Positions 1 to 7,266 of a DNA stretch of 10,320 bases are shown here, in pieces. This DNA comes from JAVVEZ01 sp032250895. Lineage in GTDB: Bacteria; Pseudomonadota; Gammaproteobacteria; Pseudomonadales; Pseudohongiellaceae. The position numbers and the translations under genes were made by a program. Every line of letters begins with the position of its first letter. Within the stretch, counting starts at the first letter, position 1. The notes under the pieces were generated by a model. It was not told the origin of the DNA. It ran no database searches and worked only from the letters and a program-made list of their open reading frames with translations. The stretch is taken from NCBI GenBank assembly GCA_032250895.1, contig JAVVEZ010000104.1:1-10320 (forward strand). The letters are read 5' to 3'.

Positions 1-15
1 TATCCGCCTGAACTA

Positions 16-627
16 TCAGCAGAATCTGCGCGATGACTGCAAGAACTTCAGTCTAAAATACCAAGGCGCCGGATCGGAGAAGGCGGTACTGAACCCGGCC
101 CAGGAACCCTGACGCCACCCATCCCGGTATGGCAAATCGCCACACGCCAGCACCGGGTGGAGGGTTTGCACGACAAATGCGCCTTGTGGATTCAGCAGGG
201 ATGGAACAGCCCCAAATACGCCCTCGACCGATTCTTTTCCGAGTAATGCGAAATTACAAACAACAACATCAACCGAGACCTTGAGCTTGCCTGCAGCAAT
301 CTCTTCGTAAGACAGCACGCGACAATCTCCGCCACCGGCGCGTCTGGCTTCTTCAACCAGTTTTGGTACGACATCGGTACCTACCACATGCATGCCTCTG
401 GCGGCAAGTTCACGAGCAAGCCAGCCTTCGCCACAACCAATATCAAGGACCGAGTGTGGCAGACGACTGCTAATGACATCGATGATGGCTTGATCCGTAA
501 TCTGCCTGCGACTCTCAATCTGCCCCTCACGTACCGCTGCAATCCATGGCAGGGCGTTTCTGCCCCATGACTCGACAATCTTTGCGTCGCTGAATGGTTC
601 AGTGTTCATCCGGTTCGTAACAGCCAC
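16..627 (-). CDS. Class I SAM-dependent methyltransferase, C-terminus probably frameshifted
   Basis: Likely transfers a methyl group from S-adenosylmethionine to an unidentified substrate in the cytoplasm. The 203-residue product has the SAM-binding motif I LDIGCGEG at residues 61-68, the acidic end of strand 2 (GTD, about 83-85), a motif IV-like CNFALLG at 124-130 and an LHP at 156-158. The stretch GSWAGF...SDPAPWYFR (174-192) is characteristic of this small-molecule methyltransferase family. I chose the GTG start at 627 because an AGGGG ribosome site lies 10 bases upstream; the ATG at 609 has no comparable site. After YFR the protein runs only 11 unusual residues (LKFLQSSRRFC) to a stop, whereas relatives as I recall them continue about 20-40 residues. 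A neighbouring frame stays open to the window edge and looks more family-like, so a small indel is likely. The substrate cannot be told. It diverges from the cys genes with no visible functional link. Confidence 0.8.
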   Translation of the reverse strand: MAVTNRMNTEPFSDAKIVESWGRNALPWIAAVREGQIESRRQITDQAIIDVISSRLPHSVLDIGCGEGWLARELAARGMHVVGTDVVPKLVEEARRAGGGDCRVLSYEEIAAGKLKVSVDVVVCNFALLGKESVEGVFGAVPSLLNPQGAFVVQTLHPVLACGDLPYRDGWRQGSWAGFSTAFSDPAPWYFRLKFLQSSRRFC

Positions 628-929
628 TATGAATTAACCCCTATTAGCACTGATCTTCGTTTGAGCGTTCCCCTATTTTTACGTACTTGATTGGCATTTT
701 CTTTCATTTCTGTGCCTTCCCGATAGTTTTATCCATCAGGCGTCAGAATAGAACGCTACGAGCGCGGATGACGTGGCGCTGCGGGCCTTATACAGAAATA
801 AGCATAAGCTATGCACTTTTTATTGGTTCTCTTCATAAGAGCCCATCGCTACACTGCCGCCTCTTCTGTCAGGACAGCGCACATGAAGCAATCCGCAACG
901 ACCAGACCATCAGGGTTTCAGGCTCTGCG
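628..929. other. Divergent intergenic region between methyltransferase and cysT
   Basis: About 300 bases without a convincing gene. The cysT frame can be read back to a TTG at 687, but the 81 extra residues are rich in Arg, Cys and His, look nothing like a permease N-terminus, and would make CysT far longer than its family. The region is visibly more AT-rich than the cys genes. It holds the ribosome site of the methyltransferase (minus strand, near 638-642), an 8-base direct repeat CCCCTATT at 638-645 and 670-677, and the palindrome and tandem repeat near 798-814. The cysT promoter should lie here, but no clear -35/-10 pair could be fixed. Confidence 0.6.
798..814. promoter_or_regulatory. Candidate operator upstream of cysT (possible CysB site)
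   Basis: Two tandem ATAAGC hexamers (798-803 and 804-809) overlap a perfect inverted repeat, GCATA-AGC-TATGC (802-814). A further CATAAG occurs at 834-839. The site is about 115 bases ahead of the cysT start, in an AT-rich stretch. A CysB homologue is encoded in the same gene block, and LysR regulators bind short imperfect dyads upstream of their targets, so CysB binding is a reasonable inference. The sequence does not prove it. Confidence 0.35.
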
Positions 930-1766
930 ATGAAAAAACCTCGACATTCCGTGCTCCCGGGCTTCAATCTGGCGCTGGGTTATACCCTGGTCTACCTCTC
1001 TCTGATCGTACTCATCCCGATGACGGCGGTTTTTCTGGTGACCTCGGAACTTTCCCTGGCCCGGTTCTGGCAAGTGATCACCGAACCCCGGGTGCTCGCG
1101 TCCTACAGACTCTCCTTTGGGGCCTCGTTGATCGCCGCCGCCCTCAACGCCGTGTTCGGTCTGATGCTGGCCTGGGCACTGGTGCGCTATTCCTTTCCGG
1201 GCAAGCGTCTGGTGGATGCGCTGGTGGACCTGCCCTTTGCTCTGCCCACGGCGGTCGCCGGCATCGCGCTCACCGCGCTGTATGCCCAGAACGGCTGGCT
1301 GGGCAGCTTTATCGAGGGCAGGCTGGGCATCAAGGTGGCCTTCACGCCGCTGGGTGTGCTGATTGCATTGGTCTTCATCGGCCTGCCCTTTGTCGTGCGC
1401 ACGGTGCAGCCCATCCTGGAAGACCTGGAAACCGAACTCGAAGAGGCCGCCGCCAGTCTTGGCGCCAATCGCTGGCAAACCTTTGTTCACGTGGTCTTTC
1501 CAATACTCTCGCCCGCCGTGCTGACCGGCTTTGCGCTGGCCTTTGCGCGGGCTGTCGGAGAATACGGTTCGGTGATTTTCATTGCCGGCAACATTCCCCG
1601 GGTGTCCGAGATCACGCCGCTGATCATCATCACCAAGCTGGAGCAGTACGACTATGTCGGCGCCACTGCCATCGCCGTGGTCATGCTGGTGTTTTCCTTC
1701 GTCATGCTGTTGTTGATCAACGGCCTGCAAAGCTGGACCGCCCGGCGCACCGGGAGGACGCTGTGA
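930..1766 (+). CDS. cysT: Sulfate/thiosulfate ABC transporter permease CysT
   Basis: Inner-membrane permease, one of the two channel subunits of the sulfate/thiosulfate importer CysTWA. The 278-residue product matches the usual CysT (CysU) length of about 277. Hydrophobic segments fall near residues 14-37, 62-85, 100-118, 138-156, 194-212 and 246-265. The cytoplasmic EAA loop that docks on the ATPase is at about 172-192 (EEAAASLGANRWQTF...FPIL), followed by the family signature ARAVGEYGSV at 207-216. The ATG at 930 (MKKPRHS) was chosen because it gives family length and a short basic N-terminus before the first membrane helix; its ribosome site is weak. It is the first gene of cysT-cysW-cysA, and its TGA overlaps the cysW start. 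No binding-protein gene precedes it, although sbp or cysP often does. Confidence 0.95.
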   Translation: MKKPRHSVLPGFNLALGYTLVYLSLIVLIPMTAVFLVTSELSLARFWQVITEPRVLASYRLSFGASLIAAALNAVFGLMLAWALVRYSFPGKRLVDALVDLPFALPTAVAGIALTALYAQNGWLGSFIEGRLGIKVAFTPLGVLIALVFIGLPFVVRTVQPILEDLETELEEAAASLGANRWQTFVHVVFPILSPAVLTGFALAFARAVGEYGSVIFIAGNIPRVSEITPLIIITKLEQYDYVGATAIAVVMLVFSFVMLLLINGLQSWTARRTGRTL

Positions 1767-2665
1767 TGAATGCGGCTGCCACTGTCCCTGTTGCTCAGAC
1801 CCGCTTCGAGAGCAATGCCGCCACCCGTGAGGCGCCCTGGATCAAATGGACGATTCTGACGCTGTCATTGCTGTTCTTTCTCACCTTCATTCTGATGCCC
1901 CTGGTCTCGGTGTTTTTTGAGGCGCTGCGGCGCGGCTGGGAACCGTATCTGGCGGCGGTGATAGAACCGGACGCGCTCTCCGCCATCAAACTGACCCTGC
2001 TGGTCGCCGTGATAGCGGTGCCCTTGAACCTGGTCTTCGGGGTAGCGGCCGCCTGGCTGATCGCCAAGTTTGATTTTCGTGGCAAGCAATTGCTCACGAC
2101 CCTGATCGACCTGCCCTTTTCGGTGTCGCCGGTGGTTGTCGGCCTCATGTACGTGTTGATTTTCGGTGCCAACGGCTGGTTCGGCAGCTGGTTGCTGGAG
2201 CATGACATCCGGATCATTTTCGCGCTGCCCGGGATTCTGCTGGCCACGATCTTCGTCACCTTCCCCTTCGTCGCCCGCGAGCTGATTCCGCTGATGCAGG
2301 CCCAGGGCCGGGAAGAGGAGGAAGCCGCCGTGGTGCTCGGTGCCAATGGCTGGCAGGTGTTCTGGCATGTCACCCTGCCCAATATCAAATGGGGGGTCAT
2401 CTACGGGGTGATTCTGACCAATGCCCGGGCCATGGGCGAATTCGGCGCGGTGTCCGTGGTTTCCGGCAAGATTCGCGGACAGACCAGCACCATGCCCCTG
2501 CACGTGGAAATTCTTTACAACGAATACAATTTTGCGGCGGCCTTCGCCGTGGCCTCGCTGCTGGCACTGCTGGCCCTGGTCACCCTCGGCATCAAGACCT
2601 GGGTCGAGCACCAGGCAAGGGCCCAGCGCACCGCCGTCATCCTCAGTCAGGAACAGGCTTCATGA
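1766..2665 (+). CDS. cysW: Sulfate/thiosulfate ABC transporter permease CysW
   Basis: Second inner-membrane permease of the sulfate/thiosulfate importer, pairing with CysT to form the pore. The product has 299 residues (E. coli CysW about 291). Membrane segments are visible near 28-50, 74-100, 116-136, 152-170, 206-220 and 258-276. The EAA loop facing CysA is at about 186-206 (EAAVVLGANGWQVFW...LPNI), followed by ARAMGEFGAVSVVSG (220-234), a strong CysW signature. The start is either GTG at 1763 (GTGA overlap) or ATG at 1766 (TGATG overlap). I prefer 1766 because GGGAGG at 1752-1757 sits 8 bases ahead of it and only 5 ahead of the GTG. The hydrophilic N-terminal tail of about 25 residues is slightly longer than usual. 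Its stop overlaps the cysA start (ATGA), so translation of the three genes is probably coupled. Confidence 0.95.
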   Translation: MNAAATVPVAQTRFESNAATREAPWIKWTILTLSLLFFLTFILMPLVSVFFEALRRGWEPYLAAVIEPDALSAIKLTLLVAVIAVPLNLVFGVAAAWLIAKFDFRGKQLLTTLIDLPFSVSPVVVGLMYVLIFGANGWFGSWLLEHDIRIIFALPGILLATIFVTFPFVARELIPLMQAQGREEEEAAVVLGANGWQVFWHVTLPNIKWGVIYGVILTNARAMGEFGAVSVVSGKIRGQTSTMPLHVEILYNEYNFAAAFAVASLLALLALVTLGIKTWVEHQARAQRTAVILSQEQAS

Positions 2666-3762
2666 GCATTCAGGTCAATCACATTCACAAGCGCTTCGGC
2701 GACTTCGTGGCGCTGAATGACGTCACACTGGAATTCCCGGCAGGCCAGCTGGTGGCCCTGCTGGGCCCCTCTGGTTGCGGCAAGACCACGCTGCTGCGCA
2801 TCATCGCCGGCCTGGAACGGGCCGACAGCGGCGAGGTGATCCTGGAAGGCGAAAATGCCTCCGATCACCATGTGCGCGAGCGCCAGGTGGGCTTCGTGTT
2901 CCAACACTATGCCCTGTTCAAGCACATGACCGTGTTCGACAACGTGGCCTTCGGCATGCGGATGAAAGCACGCCAGGAACGGCCATCGAAGCAGGCCATC
3001 AGGGACAAGGTGCACCAGCTGCTGGACCTGGTGCAACTGGACTGGCTCGGCGACCGCTTCCCGGACCAGCTTTCCGGTGGCCAGCGCCAGCGTATCGCGC
3101 TGGCCCGGGCACTGGCGGTGGAACCCCGGGTCCTGCTGCTGGACGAGCCCTTCGGCGCATTGGATGCCAAGGTGCGCAAGGAACTGCGGCGCTGGTTGCG
3201 CAAGCTGCATGACGAACTCCATGTCACCTCCATCTTTGTCACCCACGACCAGGAAGAGGCCCTGGAAGTTGCCGATCAGGTGGTTTTGATGGATCATGGC
3301 CGGATCGAGCAGGTGGGCTCTCCGGAAACTGTCTATAATCAGCCGGCCACGCCTTTCGTCTATGGCTTTCTGGGTTCGGTCAATCTCTTCCACGGCCGCA
3401 TCGATGCCCAGGGCCTGCGCGTCGGCGCCGATACGGTGCCCCACAGTGATGCAAACTTTGCCCAGGGTTCCGAGGTCTATGGCTTTGCCCGCCCTCACGA
3501 GCTGCAGATCGTCACCGATCCGGCCGCCACCAGCGGGCTGGCTGCCAGAGTGGTGCGGGTGCTGTCCTTCGGTGTCAGCAGCCGGGTGGAGCTGGAAGGT
3601 ATCGATGAGGATGACGGCCAGTATTTCGAAGTGGAGCTGACCAGGCCCCAGGTGCAGGAACTGGCCCTGAACCCCGGGCAGATCGTGCGGCTGCTGCCCT
3701 CGCGGCTGAAATTGTTTGAACGCGAGGCGGGCAAGCCGGCCATGGAAAGGAAACCTGGATGA
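2662..3762 (+). CDS. cysA: Sulfate/thiosulfate import ATP-binding protein CysA
   Basis: ATPase subunit that drives sulfate/thiosulfate import on the cytoplasmic face of CysT/CysW. The 366 residues fit the usual CysA length (about 365). All nucleotide-binding motifs are intact: Walker A GPSGCGKTT at 35-43, Q-loop glutamine at 81 in VFQHYALF, signature LSGGQ at 137-141, Walker B LLLDEP with Asp161/Glu162, D-loop GALD, and switch His195 in THDQEEA. The C-terminal third (about 235-366) is the TOBE-like regulatory domain, with YGFLGSVNLF and YGFARPHEL as family marks. The start ATG at 2662 overlaps the cysW stop by 4 bases and has AGGA 9 bases upstream. An in-frame reading extends further upstream inside cysW but is only a frame shadow. 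The regulator gene starts 28 bases after the stop, so all four genes are probably one transcript. Confidence 0.96.
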   Translation: MSIQVNHIHKRFGDFVALNDVTLEFPAGQLVALLGPSGCGKTTLLRIIAGLERADSGEVILEGENASDHHVRERQVGFVFQHYALFKHMTVFDNVAFGMRMKARQERPSKQAIRDKVHQLLDLVQLDWLGDRFPDQLSGGQRQRIALARALAVEPRVLLLDEPFGALDAKVRKELRRWLRKLHDELHVTSIFVTHDQEEALEVADQVVLMDHGRIEQVGSPETVYNQPATPFVYGFLGSVNLFHGRIDAQGLRVGADTVPHSDANFAQGSEVYGFARPHELQIVTDPAATSGLAARVVRVLSFGVSSRVELEGIDEDDGQYFEVELTRPQVQELALNPGQIVRLLPSRLKLFEREAGKPAMERKPG

Positions 3763-3790
3763 TGGGAACGAGACTCTCGGGAAGGTATTC

Positions 3791-4726
3791 ATGAATTTTC
3801 AGCAACTGCGCATCATCCGTGAAACCGTCCGCTGCAATTTCAATCTGACGGAAGTGGCCAACAGTCTCTTCACCTCACAATCCGGGGTCTCCAAGCACAT
3901 CAAGGACCTGGAGGACGAACTGGGCGTGGAGCTCTTCATTCGCAAGGGCAAGCGCCTGCTGGGCATGACCCAGCCCGGTCTGGAAATGGTGAAGATCGTC
4001 GACCGCATGCTGCTGGACGCCCAGAACATCAAGAACCTGGCCGAGCAATACAGCCAGCAGGACAAGGGGCATCTGACCGTGGCCACCACCCACACCCAGG
4101 CCCGCTATGTATTGCCCAACATCGTCGTGACCTTCCGCCAGCTGTACCCCAAAGTCAACCTGCAGCTGCACCAGGGCAGCCCCCAGGAAATTGCCCAGAT
4201 GCTGCTGGAAGGCAAGGCCGACATCGGCATTGCCACCGAGACCCTGGGTTCCGTCGAGGGTCTGGTTTCCTTCCCCTACCATGCCTGGCACCACGCGGTG
4301 ATCGTGCCGCTGGATCATGCCCTGGAAAAACGCACCCGCTCCGGGCAGGCATTGAGCCTGGCCGCCATTGCCGACTACCCCATCATTACCTATCACGAGG
4401 GCTTTACCGGACGCGCCATCATCGAGCAGGCCTTCAATGACGCCGGACTGACACCCGACATCGTGCTGGCCGCGCTGGATGCCGACGTGATCAAATCCTA
4501 TGTCGAACTGGGTCTGGGGGTCGGCATCGTCGCATCGATGGCCTTCAATGAAGAACGTGACAGCAACCTGCGCCGGCTCGACGGCTCGCATCTGTTCCGC
4601 GAGAACGTCACCCGCATCGCCATCCGTGAGGGCCATCTGATGCGCCAGTATGCCTATCACTTCATTCGCCTGTGCGCGCCGGGGCTGTCGGAAGCCGTGC
4701 TGAAAGGCGGCACTGCCGACACGTAA
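3791..4726 (+). CDS. cysB: LysR-family transcriptional regulator, CysB type
   Basis: Predicted master regulator of sulfur assimilation, activating cys genes when sulfur is short; in the well-studied CysB the inducer is N-acetylserine. The 311 residues (E. coli CysB 324) hold a winged helix-turn-helix at about 1-60, with TSQSGVSKHIKDLEDELG (28-45) as the recognition region, then a two-lobed effector domain. The effector pocket sequence ATTHTQARY is kept, with Thr100, Thr102 and Gln103 at the same numbers as in E. coli CysB. GFTGR and DADVIKSYVELGLGVG are also CysB hallmarks, which separates it from other LysR proteins. Cbl is the nearest alternative. The ATG at 3791 was chosen because GGGAAGG ends 5 bases before it and the protein then begins MNFQQLR like CysB. 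Position directly behind cysA suggests it regulates its own operon and is co-transcribed with it. Confidence 0.92.
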   Translation: MNFQQLRIIRETVRCNFNLTEVANSLFTSQSGVSKHIKDLEDELGVELFIRKGKRLLGMTQPGLEMVKIVDRMLLDAQNIKNLAEQYSQQDKGHLTVATTHTQARYVLPNIVVTFRQLYPKVNLQLHQGSPQEIAQMLLEGKADIGIATETLGSVEGLVSFPYHAWHHAVIVPLDHALEKRTRSGQALSLAAIADYPIITYHEGFTGRAIIEQAFNDAGLTPDIVLAALDADVIKSYVELGLGVGIVASMAFNEERDSNLRRLDGSHLFRENVTRIAIREGHLMRQYAYHFIRLCAPGLSEAVLKGGTADT

Positions 4727-4768
4727 ACCGGTCTTGCTGATCCAGCTCAAGAACCAGAGGACTCCCGG

Positions 4769-4798
4769 TTGTGATCGGGTGCACGCATCCTTTATGCT
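4769..4798 (+). promoter_or_regulatory. Candidate sigma70-type promoter for ppsA
   Basis: TTGTGA (4769-4774) and TATGCT (4793-4798), each matching four of six consensus bases, are separated by 18 bases and lie about 55 bases before the ppsA start. This is the best pair in the 128-base gap after cysB. No convincing terminator hairpin was seen in the same gap, so read-through from the cys operon is also possible. Confidence 0.35.
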
Positions 4799-4854
4799 GA
4801 GCGGGCACTGCCGCCACGAAGTACTCAAGCTCTTCAGGAAACAGGATCTTGCTC

Positions 4855-7266
4855 ATGAACAACGCCCGGAACACGGCTGAAACCTACGTCATCCCCTTCA
4901 GCAACATTCACAACACCGATGTGCCCCTGGTGGGCGGCAAGAACGCCTCGCTGGGCGAGATGTTCAACGAGCTGTCAAGCTCCGGCATCCGGGTTCCGGA
5001 TGGCTTCGCGCTGACGGCACAGGCTTACCGGGTTTTTCTGCAGCACAACGGGCTGAACGAAAAACTGCAAGCCGAGCTGGATGGCCTGGACACCAAACAC
5101 TTGAGCAATCTTGCCCAGGTTGGTCAGAACTGCAGAGACCTGATTGCCGCCGGCAGCCTCCCCGAAGCCATCAGCAGCGCAAGCCTCGCCGCCTATGCCG
5201 ACCTGGAAAAAGACCAGGCTGTCTCCGTGGCCGTGCGCAGCAGCGCCACCGCCGAAGATCTGCCCGGCGCCAGCTTTGCCGGGCAGCACGACAGTTTTCT
5301 GAATGTGCAGGGAGAGCAGAAACTGCTGGCAGCCATTCAACAATGCTATGCCTCGCTCTTTAATGACCGGGCCATCAAATATCGCATCGACAATGGTTTC
5401 GAACATATGCAGGTGGCGCTCTCGGTGGGTGTGCAGCGCATGGTGCGGGCCGACAAGGGCAGTGCCGGAGTGGCCTTCACGCTGGATCCCGAAAGTGGTT
5501 TCAGCAATGTCATCTACCTCACCGCCGCCTGGGGCCTGGGCGAAAACGTGGTGCAGGGGGCGGTCAACCCCGATGAATTCTATCTGTTCAAGCCCGCCAT
5601 CGAAGCCGGCAGGCGCAGCATCATCAACCGCAAGCTGGGCGCCAAGGAAAACAAGATGATTTATGCCGAGAACGGCGCCCGGCCCATTGTCAATGTCGAA
5701 ACCTCCCAGGCCGAAAGAAGGGCATTCTGCCTGTCCGATGCCGATGTCGAAACGCTGGGCGCCTGGTGTCACACCATTGCAAAACACTATCGGATGGCCA
5801 TGGATGTGGAATGGGCCAGAGACGGCATCAGCGGTGAACTGTTTATCGTGCAGGCACGGCCGGAAACCGTGCATGGCCAGGATCGCACCATTACCGTCAA
5901 GGAATATGCATTACGGTCAAAAACCACCGTCCTGTGCACGGGCAAGGCAATCGGCCGCGCCATTGCCAGCGGCCGGGTCTGCGTCGTGCATTCCCTGGCC
6001 GATGCCCGGAAAGTGCGGCAGGGCGACATCATCGTCGCCGACATCACCAACCCCGACTGGAATGCCCTGCTGCGCAAGGCAGTCAGCATCGTCACCAACA
6101 AGGGAGGCCGCACCAGCCATGCTTCCATCGTGGCCAGGGAACTCGGCATTCATGCCATCGTGGGCACCGGCAACGCCACGCAGAAACTGAATGACGGGCA
6201 GATCATCACGGTATCGTGCATCGAAGGTGATGAAGGCATGGTCTACGACGGCAAGGCGGACTGGGATGAAAAGGAAGTCAGCCTGAGCGCCATTGCGCCC
6301 ACCAGAACCAAGCCCATGTTCATTCTGGCGGATCCGGGCAAGGCCTTTCGGCTGTCCTTTTATCCCAGCCAGGGCGTCGGCCTGCTGCGCATGGAATTCA
6401 TCATTTCCAACACCATTCGCATCCATCCCATGGCCCTGGTCAAATTCGATGAACTGACCGACAACAAGGACAAGAATGCCATCGACGCGATGACCCATCA
6501 TCACGCCGACAAGAAGCAATACTTCGTCGAAAAACTCTCCGAAGCCGTGGCCATGGTGGCCGCCGCCTTCCATCCCAGGGATGTCATCGTGCGCATGAGC
6601 GACTTCAAGAGCAATGAATATGCCCAGCTCATCGGCGGCAAGGCCTTCGAGCCGGAGGAGGAAAACCCCATGCTGGGTTTCCGCGGGGCCTCGCGCTACT
6701 ACAACGAGCGTTACCGGGAAGGTTTCGGCCTGGAATGCGAAGCCATGCGTGTGGTGCGCGACGAGATGGGGCTGAGCAATGTCAAACTGATGATTCCCTT
6801 CTGCCGCACCGTGGAGGAAGGCAAGCGCGTGCTGCAGACCATGCAGGGCTTTGGCCTGGAGCGGGGAAAAAACGGACTCGAGGTCTATGTGATGGCCGAA
6901 ATTCCCAGCAATGTGATTCTGGCACGGGAATTCGCGGCCATTTTCGACGGCTTCTCCATCGGTTCCAACGACCTGACCCAGTTGACGCTTGGCATAGACC
7001 GCGACTCGGCCATCATCAGCGAACTCTTCGACGAGAACAACGCCGCCGTCAAGCAGATGCTGGCCACGGTGATTCAGGCCGCCAGAAGCGCCGGCGTCAA
7101 GATCGGCCTGTGCGGCCAGGCCCCCAGCGATTACCCCGAGTTCGCCCGGTTTCTGGTGGCCCAGGGTATCGACAGCATCTCCTTCAACGCCGATGCCCTG
7201 CTGCGCGGCATCGAGAATATCAGTGCGGCGGAACAGCAGTTGGCAGCAGCGCCCGACAAGTCGTGA
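4855..7266 (+). CDS. ppsA: Phosphoenolpyruvate synthase (pyruvate, water dikinase)
   Basis: Cytoplasmic gluconeogenic enzyme: pyruvate + ATP + water gives PEP + AMP + phosphate. The 803 residues fit the family (E. coli PpsA 792). Domains in order: N-terminal ATP-grasp domain to about residue 350, with VAVRSSATAEDLPGASFAGQ and later MDVEWARDG; the swivelling phosphohistidine domain around TNKGGRTSHAS with catalytic His422; and the C-terminal TIM barrel that binds pyruvate, with GVGLLRMEFI, EENPMLGFRGASRYY, SIGSNDLTQLTLG and the catalytic-site Cys753 in GLCGQ. All key residues are present, so it should be active. ATG at 4855 is preferred over TTG at 4849 because AGGA lies 8 bases ahead of it. 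The phosphohistidine motif has Ser-His-Ala-Ser where E. coli has Cys-His-Ala-Ala, which suggests a different PpsA clade. No ppsR-type regulator gene is adjacent. The next gene overlaps by 4 bases. Confidence 0.95.
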   Translation: MNNARNTAETYVIPFSNIHNTDVPLVGGKNASLGEMFNELSSSGIRVPDGFALTAQAYRVFLQHNGLNEKLQAELDGLDTKHLSNLAQVGQNCRDLIAAGSLPEAISSASLAAYADLEKDQAVSVAVRSSATAEDLPGASFAGQHDSFLNVQGEQKLLAAIQQCYASLFNDRAIKYRIDNGFEHMQVALSVGVQRMVRADKGSAGVAFTLDPESGFSNVIYLTAAWGLGENVVQGAVNPDEFYLFKPAIEAGRRSIINRKLGAKENKMIYAENGARPIVNVETSQAERRAFCLSDADVETLGAWCHTIAKHYRMAMDVEWARDGISGELFIVQARPETVHGQDRTITVKEYALRSKTTVLCTGKAIGRAIASGRVCVVHSLADARKVRQGDIIVADITNPDWNALLRKAVSIVTNKGGRTSHASIVARELGIHAIVGTGNATQKLNDGQIITVSCIEGDEGMVYDGKADWDEKEVSLSAIAPTRTKPMFILADPGKAFRLSFYPSQGVGLLRMEFIISNTIRIHPMALVKFDELTDNKDKNAIDAMTHHHADKKQYFVEKLSEAVAMVAAAFHPRDVIVRMSDFKSNEYAQLIGGKAFEPEEENPMLGFRGASRYYNERYREGFGLECEAMRVVRDEMGLSNVKLMIPFCRTVEEGKRVLQTMQGFGLERGKNGLEVYVMAEIPSNVILAREFAAIFDGFSIGSNDLTQLTLGIDRDSAIISELFDENNAAVKQMLATVIQAARSAGVKIGLCGQAPSDYPEFARFLVAQGIDSISFNADALLRGIENISAAEQQLAAAPDKS

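Noticed and set aside
628..690. Integron attC-like site near the methyltransferase start
   Set aside because: Searched by eye for paired RYYYAAC/GTTRRRY cores with an imperfect palindrome between them; not found.
687..929. Extension of the CysT reading frame upstream to a TTG at 687
   Set aside because: It adds 81 residues with no permease character; the ATG at 930 gives exactly the family length and N-terminus.
2647..3792. Long minus-strand open frame opposite cysA
   Set aside because: Mirror of a GC-rich plus-strand gene with full ABC ATPase motifs; its own translation shows no recognisable domain. The same applies to the long minus-strand frames opposite cysT, cysW, cysB, ppsA and the CHAD gene.
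4750..4772. AACC...GGTT pairing after cysB as a terminator
   Set aside because: Only four outer base pairs, an interrupted stem and no T-run; not a credible intrinsic terminator.
6735..7262. In-frame extension of the CHAD protein back into ppsA
   Set aside because: It would overlap well-conserved PEP synthase codons for over 500 bases, and the residues are low-complexity Arg-rich shadow; the GTGA overlap start is typical.
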